The notes under the pieces were generated by a model, which searched no databases, was not told where the DNA came from, and was given only the letters and a program-made list of their open reading frames with translations. Shown here piece by piece: positions 51,223 through 58,266 of a DNA stretch of 64,000 nt. The DNA comes from an uncultured Parasphingopyxis sp. Lineage in GTDB: Bacteria; Pseudomonadota; Alphaproteobacteria; Sphingomonadales; Sphingomonadaceae. Every line of letters begins with the position of its first letter. The first letter of the stretch is position 1. Both the position numbers and the translations under genes were made by a program. The stretch covers positions 62,001-126,000 of the forward strand of contig NZ_CAKZNF010000089.1 of the NCBI RefSeq assembly GCF_937129435.1. Reading direction: 5' to 3'.

Positions 51223-53616
51223 TCAAAAGCGTGCAGTTAGCGTCACGCCATATGTGGCCGGATCATTGAACGACGACCCGACATACACATTGCCGAGAAG
51301 CAGCGTGTACAGCGGCTCGCGATCGCCGAGAATATTCCGGCCCCAGACGGCGATCTCGTAATTATCGTCATAGCCGAAGCTCAGCGCAGCGCGAGCGTTG
51401 AGCAGACCGAGCGAACCCGTTACAAGCGCATCCTCGAGCTGATCCGCTTGTGCCTGGGTCAGCCCGAGGCCGCCCGGCGTCGTCACGGGATTGGCCGTGA
51501 ACAAGTCCGTTCGCGTGTCGGCATTGTTATATTCTCCCTGCCATGCATAAGTCGCATTCAGATGCAGGCGGCCGAAGCCCAGATCGGTTTCGTAACTTGC
51601 GCCGACCGTGAACTGTTCCTCGACAATGCCGACAAACGGAAAATCACTTTTGTCGACCGAGACGAGTTGCTGCATGCCCGCAGCGCCCACGACCCCGAAA
51701 CCGTCATAGTTGGTATAACTCGGATCGATCAGCGATCCCGAGGCGAACAGGAAGAAGCCATCGGCGACTTCGACCGAGAAATCAGCTTCGACGCCCCAAG
51801 TTTCGGTGCCCGCATTCTCGATGATCGTCTGGCTCTGGCCGTTGACGTTGAACACCGGGCTGCGCTGTGCATTGCTGACTCGATTGTGGAAGCCGGCAAT
51901 ATTGAAGATCGCTCGACCGCCCCAGAATTCGGTCTTCAGGCCGATTTCCTGTTCGTTGTTGATTTCCGGTTGGGCGGGCGTGGTGTCGGTCAGCGTCAGC
52001 GAACGCAGCTGTTGCACGCCAGACCGGTATCCGCGGCTATGCTTGGCATAGAAGAGGATATCGTCCGTCAGCTGGTAGTCGAAACCGATCGTATAGGACA
52101 GGTTATCGAACGTGTCGTAGCGCGTGCGTGCGCAGTCCTCGAAAGTCGCAGGCGGGAAGTTGAAACTGGTCGGGAGACAAACCGCCACGACATCGCCGTT
52201 GTTCGGCGCCACCGACGACTGAACCGTCACGCCCTTGTCGTCGATCGAATAGCGGGCGCCGCCCGTGATCGTCAGCCTGTCGGTCACATGCGCGCTGACC
52301 TGCGCGTAAATGCCGATGCTGTCATTGTCGATGAAGCCGTTGAAGTTGCTCCAGTTCGGACTCGAGAACAGGCTCGATCGCGACTGATCATTCCCACTTT
52401 CGGCGAAATAGGTTGCGCCTACCGCGAAATCGATAAGATCGTCGAACGCCGACCCCGTTGCCCGAAGCTCCGCCGAAAACTGGTCGAGGTCCTGGAAACC
52501 CTGCGTGAAATGCGCCGGAAAGGCCGAACCATCGAGATCGATCAGATTGGCACCTTCGACGTTGCGATAACCGGTAATGAAATTGACTTCGCCAAAGCTC
52601 GTTTCGAGATCGGCCCGCAACATATAGGTTTCGGTCTCCATCTCGTTGAAGAGGCCGCGCGCCGGTGCACCGGGGAATGTCGCAACATTCGAAACACCAA
52701 CAAAATCGCGATCTCGTTGCATTACGGCACGCTCAGCCGCAGCAGGATCGGCGCCGCCGACATTCAAGAAGAGGTTTGAGCGTCCCGGTCCGTTGATCTC
52801 GCTATCGAACCATTCCCCCGAGGCGGTTATCGTCAGATTTTCCAGAGGACGCGCCGACACGCGCACACGACCGTTCAGGACTTCCCGCTCACCATAGCCG
52901 TCGCCTGTCGTGACATCGGTTTGATAATTGTCACGAGCGCCGTAGAAAAAACTACCGCGAATTGCGAAATGTTCGAAGCCCAGATTGATTACCGCTTCGG
53001 CTTCGCGCTGGTCGTAGCGGCCATAGGTGCCGCGGACGACGCCCGAGACCTCGTCGAATTGCGGCTGGACAGTTTGGATTACGACGGCGCCAGCCGAGGT
53101 GTTGCGCCCAAACAGCGTACCCTGAGGACCCTTGAGTACCTGCACCGATTCGATATCGAGAAGATTGGTGTTCAGGCCGTAGGCACGACCGATATAGATG
53201 TCGTCGATATAGGTGCCGACTGACGGCTCCAGCGTCGCGATATTGTCGACCTGGATCTGACCGCGCATCGACAGGTTGAAAGCCGTTGGATTGTTGCCGG
53301 CGGCGCGAACGTTGAACCCCGGCGTAAACGTAGCGATGTCAGCCGTTTGGACTATTCCCTGCTCGACGATGTCCTCACCGCTGAAAGCGGTAATCGTCGT
53401 CGGCACTTCCTGGATGTTCTCTTCCTGCCGCGTCACGCCAAGAACGATGATCGGGTTGCGCTCGAAATTAGCCTGCGCCTGCTCCTGCTCGCTCGTTGTA
53501 GTGTCACCTTCCTGAGCGTGAGCGGGCGCGGCCAACGACATGAGCGCGATCACGCCTAAAGATACCGACGAAGCTATGAAGCGCGAATTGATGGCGGATT
53601 TATTCTGATTTTTCAT
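51223..53616 (-). CDS. TonB-dependent outer-membrane receptor
   Basis: This 797-residue receptor has a signal peptide ending in AAPAHA (cleavage near residue 34-35), a TonB-box-like NPIIVLGVTRQEENIQEVPTTITAF, a plug domain with VLKGPQGTLFGRNTSAGAV, and a long beta-barrel ending in the terminal aromatic VTLTARF. It is of the type that sphingomonads use for importing organic substrates as well as siderophores. Its place inside the catabolic regulon with site 9 upstream suggests it takes up the pathway substrate. GGAGGCCT precedes the ATG. Confidence 0.96.
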   Translation of the reverse strand: MKNQNKSAINSRFIASSVSLGVIALMSLAAPAHAQEGDTTTSEQEQAQANFERNPIIVLGVTRQEENIQEVPTTITAFSGEDIVEQGIVQTADIATFTPGFNVRAAGNNPTAFNLSMRGQIQVDNIATLEPSVGTYIDDIYIGRAYGLNTNLLDIESVQVLKGPQGTLFGRNTSAGAVVIQTVQPQFDEVSGVVRGTYGRYDQREAEAVINLGFEHFAIRGSFFYGARDNYQTDVTTGDGYGEREVLNGRVRVSARPLENLTITASGEWFDSEINGPGRSNLFLNVGGADPAAAERAVMQRDRDFVGVSNVATFPGAPARGLFNEMETETYMLRADLETSFGEVNFITGYRNVEGANLIDLDGSAFPAHFTQGFQDLDQFSAELRATGSAFDDLIDFAVGATYFAESGNDQSRSSLFSSPNWSNFNGFIDNDSIGIYAQVSAHVTDRLTITGGARYSIDDKGVTVQSSVAPNNGDVVAVCLPTSFNFPPATFEDCARTRYDTFDNLSYTIGFDYQLTDDILFYAKHSRGYRSGVQQLRSLTLTDTTPAQPEINNEQEIGLKTEFWGGRAIFNIAGFHNRVSNAQRSPVFNVNGQSQTIIENAGTETWGVEADFSVEVADGFFLFASGSLIDPSYTNYDGFGVVGAAGMQQLVSVDKSDFPFVGIVEEQFTVGASYETDLGFGRLHLNATYAWQGEYNNADTRTDLFTANPVTTPGGLGLTQAQADQLEDALVTGSLGLLNARAALSFGYDDNYEIAVWGRNILGDREPLYTLLLGNVYVGSSFNDPATYGVTLTARF

Positions 53617-53664
53617 ACAGGCCTCCCAGATTCCTATCCCAGCACGTAACCGGTCGATCCCAGT

Positions 53665-53683
53665 TATCTAACTTAGTTGACCT
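53665..53683. promoter_or_regulatory. Shared catabolic palindrome, site 9
   Basis: TATCTAAC-TTA-GTTGACCT is centred at 53674, 58 bases upstream of the TonB receptor start at 53616. The gap to the amidohydrolase gene (53617-53898, about 280 bases) is AT-rich; I see no other gene in it. Confidence 0.7.
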
Positions 53684-53898
53684 CCTTATAGCGGAAAATT
53701 TGATCTGAAAAGAGGAACCTTTTCGTAATCGTGCTGCGTGTTGCACTTTTGCATCGCAATTGACGCTAGGGCTTTTGCGGTTTTCCGGGGCATCCCAAAA
53801 TCGTGTGAAAATGCGGGAGCCAGTCCGCTAAAAAGATACCTATTTACGAATCGAGCTATTGCGCGTAGATTTCAACAAATTTCCGAGGGAGCGACACG

Positions 53899-55014
53899 AT
53901 GAAACCTTTCATTTTCAGCGCCGATAGCCACATCATGGAACCGGCAACGCTGTTCCAGGACAATCTTCCCGATTCGATGAAGAAGCATGCCATCCATGTC
54001 CGCAAGGAAGGCGAATATCTGATCACCGGGACTGAGGAAAAAACCATCTACCGGTTACGCGTCGGACAACACCGGGAGAAAGCGTTAGGTGACGCCCAGC
54101 GCAAGGGCATTCGAGAAATACCCGGTCGCCTCGAAGACATGGAACTCGAGGGTATCGATTCGGAAATTTGCTTTCCGAGCCTGGGTCTCTGGATGTACGC
54201 AATCGGGGACGCCGATGCCGAAGCCGAATCCTGCAAAATCTATAACGATTGGAACAACGAATTTCTCGGAGATCATCCCAATCGCTTCGTGCGCTGCGGC
54301 ATGTTGCCGGTACTCGACTTCGATAATACCAAAGCCGAGCTGAAACGACTGAACGAAATGGGATATACAGCAGCAATGCTGCCAGCCGTGTCGCCTGAAG
54401 GCATTCCCAATTACAACAGTGAGGAATGGGATTCGGTTTTCGCGCTCGCTGGGAAGCTGGGTATCGTTTTTGTGCTCCATACCGGGACAGGCCTTGCCTC
54501 GGTCGTCCATGAGCGGGGCCCGGGTGCGGCGATTATCAACTACAGCAATCAGGCGTGCGATGCGATCAACACGTGCCAATATTTGGTTGCCGGCGGCGTC
54601 CTGGATCGCAATCCCGAAGCCAAGGTTGCCTTTATCGAATCCGGGGCGAGTTGGCTGGTCGCCATTGCCGAACGCATGGACGAGGTTTCCGTCGCGCATG
54701 CCAACTTCGTACGCCCGGATCTTTCGCGACCACCGAGTCAGATTATCGACGATCAGATCTGGGCGAGCTTTCAGCACGATCGTGCGTGCATTGTCGCGGC
54801 AGCGGCGGGGCTACCGGGAGCACGCAACGTCATGTGGGGTTCGGATTATCCGCATGCCGAAGGGACCTTCCCGATCAGCAGGCAAATTCAGCGCGAGCTT
54901 TTCGATGGGCTGGATGTTGGCGAACAGGTGAAGGCCGACATTTTGGGCCTCAATGCTGCACGCCTATTCAAAGTAGAACCGGAAGTGCACACAGCCGAGG
55001 CCATCGCCGCATAG
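53899..55014 (+). CDS. Amidohydrolase 2-family metal-dependent hydrolase or decarboxylase
   Basis: This is a 371-residue TIM-barrel protein. The N-terminal SADSHIMEP carries the Asp-x-His metal motif, LEGIDSEICFPSLGLWM follows, VLHTGTG holds a central His, and WGSDYPHAEGTFP near the C-terminus has the metal-binding Asp. This is the Amidohydrolase_2 pattern, found in decarboxylases and in hydrolases of ring-derived acids. It starts after GAGGGAGCG and is monocistronic, facing the TonB receptor operon. The substrate is unknown. Confidence 0.9.
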   Translation: MKPFIFSADSHIMEPATLFQDNLPDSMKKHAIHVRKEGEYLITGTEEKTIYRLRVGQHREKALGDAQRKGIREIPGRLEDMELEGIDSEICFPSLGLWMYAIGDADAEAESCKIYNDWNNEFLGDHPNRFVRCGMLPVLDFDNTKAELKRLNEMGYTAAMLPAVSPEGIPNYNSEEWDSVFALAGKLGIVFVLHTGTGLASVVHERGPGAAIINYSNQACDAINTCQYLVAGGVLDRNPEAKVAFIESGASWLVAIAERMDEVSVAHANFVRPDLSRPPSQIIDDQIWASFQHDRACIVAAAAGLPGARNVMWGSDYPHAEGTFPISRQIQRELFDGLDVGEQVKADILGLNAARLFKVEPEVHTAEAIAA

Positions 55015-55154
55015 GATGTGAGACTTTAATCCGCCTGAACCAGACGGCCAGGGTCATGACGCGACGATCGTTTCAGGAACGGTCGTTCACCGCATCGACG
55101 CGGCAACCGACGCCTATTCCGGCCGTCTTGTACGCGCCGAACAGCCGCTGGCAG

Positions 55155-56459
55155 CTATTTGAGACTTTCAGGCAGAATCTTGGCCGTCCTGCCAGCCATG
55201 ATCGCGGCAATGCCGCCCAGCAACAATGTGGTCGAAGTGATCGCCAGCGAATAGCGCAGGGATTCCAACCCGTAACTCGGTTCCAGCCACGCGCTGAGAA
55301 ATCCGGCTAGCGTTCCGCCGATCCCGGTTCCCGCAATCCCGATCAACATGTTGATCGTGGCCGACATGATTGCCCGCATCGAGACTGGCACCTGCGCATA
55401 CGAAAGTGCGATCGTGGGTCCGAGATAAAGCGTCATCAGGAATTTGACGATCAGGAAACAGCCAAGCGCGACATAGGCGTTTTCGGAAAAGCAGAAAATC
55501 ATGGCAAAAGGAAAAGCCAGGAACAGGCCCCCCGCTGCCAGCCAGCTGTTGAAGCGCGGATTCGCGGCACCGAAACGATCGCCGATGTAGCCCGCGAGCA
55601 GATTGCCGAGCACCAGCCCCCCGGCCATCATGCCGCCCATCCAGAAGCCGACCTCGGCCACCGGCATATCGTGGACGCGGCGGAAAAATGAAGCGCCCCA
55701 AAGGATGAACGCGAAGCCGGACAGCGGTACCGTCAGCATCATCACACCTACCCAGCGCAGCGAAGCCGAGCTGGCCATGAGTTTGATGACCTCCAACGGC
55801 CGCAAATTATTGACTGGCGTGAGGGCGGCCTCGCCCTTTGCCCGTCGTGGTTCTGCGGCGAGCAGCCAGACGATCAGGCCGAGTGCGATACCCGGCACGC
55901 CGACAATGTAGAAAACGGTGCGCCAATGATAGAATGTCGAAAGCCAGCCGGCCAGCGCAAGCCCGCCCGACAAGCCGACCGCGCTCGCCGCGAGCATGGT
56001 CGAGATGACGAGCACGCGCCGGTGCGGTGGAAAAATCTCCACCAACAGCGAATTGGATGCTGGCCCGGCTCCTGCCTCGCCCGCAGCCAGTCCTATTCGG
56101 GCCAACAGCATCTGGAAGAAGTTTCCCGCCATGCCGCACGCCACCGTCGCCATGCTCCAGATCGTCACGCATAACGAGATAACAAGGCGCCTGTCGCCGC
56201 GGTCCGCGTAGCGCGCGATCGGGAAGGCGGCGAGTGCGTAGAACAGCCCGAAGGAGAAACCTGTCAGGATGCCTAGCTGGCCGTCATTCAGGCCGAGTTC
56301 CGCTTTGATGTCGTCCTGGAACAAGGTGAAGACTTGTCGGTCGATATAACTGACGGCTGCAACGGTCAGCAGCAGTGCCAGTGTCACATTGCGGCGCCAC
56401 GGCACTACCAACGGCGTCGAAGCCTGTGGCTGCATCGCACCTCCGACAGCTTCGCTCAT
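55155..56459 (-). CDS. MFS transporter
   Basis: This 434-residue membrane protein has about 12 hydrophobic helices. SYIDRQVFTLFQDDIKAELGL in helix 1, the cytoplasmic loop FPIARYADRGDRRLVI after helix 2, and GLAAGEAGAGPASNSLL match the MFS anion/spinster-like group that sphingomonads often carry in catabolic clusters. The ATG at 56459 removes about 206 residues of the track ORF, which lie in the neighbouring gene and intergenic region. It probably moves the acid substrate across the inner membrane. It diverges from the SDR at 56628 across site 10. Confidence 0.93.
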   Translation of the reverse strand: MSEAVGGAMQPQASTPLVVPWRRNVTLALLLTVAAVSYIDRQVFTLFQDDIKAELGLNDGQLGILTGFSFGLFYALAAFPIARYADRGDRRLVISLCVTIWSMATVACGMAGNFFQMLLARIGLAAGEAGAGPASNSLLVEIFPPHRRVLVISTMLAASAVGLSGGLALAGWLSTFYHWRTVFYIVGVPGIALGLIVWLLAAEPRRAKGEAALTPVNNLRPLEVIKLMASSASLRWVGVMMLTVPLSGFAFILWGASFFRRVHDMPVAEVGFWMGGMMAGGLVLGNLLAGYIGDRFGAANPRFNSWLAAGGLFLAFPFAMIFCFSENAYVALGCFLIVKFLMTLYLGPTIALSYAQVPVSMRAIMSATINMLIGIAGTGIGGTLAGFLSAWLEPSYGLESLRYSLAITSTTLLLGGIAAIMAGRTAKILPESLK

Positions 56460-56547
56460 CTCTCTCTCCTGACCCGGGCGTTCGTGGATTTGCCGTATCG
56501 CCTCTTTCCGGCGCCAAACACGTTGACGGCCTGATCGCCGCTCTAGA

Positions 56548-56566
56548 TAGATAACTTGGTTATATA
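56548..56566. promoter_or_regulatory. Shared catabolic palindrome, site 10
   Basis: TAGATAAC-TTG-GTTATATAA is centred at 56557, between the divergent MFS gene (start 56459) and the SDR gene (start 56628). The inner arms ATAAC/GTTAT are perfect. Confidence 0.8.
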
Positions 56567-56627
56567 ACACAATCGACATGGTGCAGGCCGGAACATGCTT
56601 GGCTGCGCGCCTAGCAGGAGAGCGGAT

Positions 56628-57422
56628 ATGGACCTCAACATCGCCGGAAAGGTTGCGCTTGTGACAGGCGGCACGCAGGGCATCGGCTTCGCTTGCGCCC
56701 GAACCCTGCTGAACGAAGGGTGCAAGGTCGCCATTGCGTCGCGCACGCCCGCCAATGTCGAATCGGCGCTTGAAACCCTGAGATCCGGAGGCAGCGACGT
56801 GATCGGTGTCGCGGCCGACTGCACGACCAAGGTAGGCATAGCGCGCGTCGTTGCGGAAACGACCGGCAGCCTCGGACCGGTCGAAATCGCCATTTTCAAT
56901 GTCGATTCGGGAACCAAGGGTGACTTCATGGACATCGACGATGAAGTCATGGATCTCGCCAACAAGAACAACCTGATGGCGTTCGGCTGGTTCGTCCGGG
57001 CGGTAGTGCCGTCGATGAAGCAGCAGCAATGGGGCCGCATTCTCACCATCGGCACCAATTCGGTAAAGGAACCGCATCGCGAACTCGCCCGCGCCGCGCA
57101 GAACGCCTATCGCGTCGGCGCGCTGGCGCTCTCCAAGACGCTATCGGCCGAGCTCGGCCCCGACGGAATTACCGTGAATACGCTCGGCACCGGCGCCATC
57201 GAGACCGATCAGTTCAAGCGCGTCTTCACGAAAATCGCCGAGGAACGCGGATCGACCTATGAAGAGCATATCGCCAATCGCGTGTCGCAATGGCCGGTCC
57301 GGAGAATGGGCCAGCCCGAGGACATGGCGAACGCGGCCGCGTTCCTCTGCTCCGATCTTGCCGGATTCATCACAGGACAGGTGCTTGTGGTCGACGGCGG
57401 CAACATCAAGTCGCTGCAGTAG
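56628..57422 (+). CDS. Atypical SDR-family protein lacking YxxxK
   Basis: This is a 264-residue SDR with an intact cofactor loop TGGTQGIG and a C-terminal TGQVLVVDGG. NNAG is replaced by FNVDSG, and aligning NAYRVGALALSKTLSAEL on standard members puts Gln at the Tyr position and Arg at the Lys position. A known atypical SDR branch has this pattern. It may work with a different acid-base residue or bind the cofactor without classical catalysis. AGGAGAGCGG precedes ATG 56628. It is followed by a crotonase and starts at site 10. Confidence 0.87.
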   Translation: MDLNIAGKVALVTGGTQGIGFACARTLLNEGCKVAIASRTPANVESALETLRSGGSDVIGVAADCTTKVGIARVVAETTGSLGPVEIAIFNVDSGTKGDFMDIDDEVMDLANKNNLMAFGWFVRAVVPSMKQQQWGRILTIGTNSVKEPHRELARAAQNAYRVGALALSKTLSAELGPDGITVNTLGTGAIETDQFKRVFTKIAEERGSTYEEHIANRVSQWPVRRMGQPEDMANAAAFLCSDLAGFITGQVLVVDGGNIKSLQ

Positions 57423-57455
57423 AACACAGACCAAATGACCGCAAAGGACCACCCC

Positions 57456-58217
57456 ATGACCGATGCCGTACTCACCGAAATCGAAGACGGCGTGATAGTC
57501 ATCACGCTGAATCGCCCCGAAGCGAAAAACGCCGCCAACAAGGCCTTGGCCGAAGGCGTCGCCGCGGCGCTAGACCAGCTCGACGGAGACGATAGCCTGC
57601 GCGTCGGCATCATCACCGGCGCGGGCGGCACCTTCTGCTCGGGCATGGATCTCAAGGGTTTCCTCAAGGGCGAAACGCCTGTCGTCGAAGGCCGGGGCTT
57701 CGCCGGATTGACGATGGCGCCTCCGCGAAAACCACTGATCGCTGCAGTCGAGGGCTATGCCCTGGCCGGCGGCATGGAAGTAGCTCTGAGTTGCGACCTT
57801 ATCGTCGCCCATGTGGACGCCAAGTTCGGCATTCCCGAGGTCAAGCGCGGTCTTGTGGCGGGCGCGGGCGGGCTGATCCGCCTGCCACGGCAAATTCCGC
57901 AACGGCTCGCCATGGAATATGCGCTCACCGGCGATTTCATTGATGCGCCGCGTGCGCACCAAATCGGGCTAATCAATCAGGTCACAGATGGAGCCGCGCT
58001 GGACGCGGCAAGGGATTTGGCCCGGCGCATCAACGAAAATGGCCCTCTAGCAGTACGCGTGTCAAAACGGATAGTCCAGCAGCAGGCAGCATGGTCGAAC
58101 GAGGAAATGTGGGACGAACAGGCTGAATTGATGAAACCCGTATTCACTTCGAAAGACGCGCGAGAGGGTGCAGCCGCTTTTGCCGAGAAGCGCAAGCCCG
58201 AATGGACGGGTACCTGA
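57456..58217 (+). CDS. Enoyl-CoA hydratase/isomerase (crotonase) family protein
   Basis: This 253-residue crotonase has GGTFCSGMDLKGF and VEGYALAGGMEVALSCDL (oxyanion hole), and KFGIPEVKRGLVAGAGGLIRLPR with the first catalytic Glu kept but Gly where the second would be. The C-terminal SKDAREGAAAFAEKRKPEWTG is typical. The second ATG (57456), after AAAGGACC, is preferred over 57435. It is the last gene of the catabolic supercluster; the next gene has a different theme. Confidence 0.92.
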   Translation: MTDAVLTEIEDGVIVITLNRPEAKNAANKALAEGVAAALDQLDGDDSLRVGIITGAGGTFCSGMDLKGFLKGETPVVEGRGFAGLTMAPPRKPLIAAVEGYALAGGMEVALSCDLIVAHVDAKFGIPEVKRGLVAGAGGLIRLPRQIPQRLAMEYALTGDFIDAPRAHQIGLINQVTDGAALDAARDLARRINENGPLAVRVSKRIVQQQAAWSNEEMWDEQAELMKPVFTSKDAREGAAAFAEKRKPEWTGT

Positions 58218-58266
58218 CCCCAGTTCGCTGTTGCCATGCGCGAAGGGCTCTGCCTAAGCGGGCGGC

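Noticed and set aside
55015-55154. Small ORF running from 55057 into the MFS gene
   Set aside because: No ribosome site, no motif, and it continues antisense into a well-supported gene.
1-58217. Firm assignment as a cholesterol or bile acid pathway
   Set aside because: No ring-cleavage or steroid-specific dehydrogenase gene is visible; kept as inference only.
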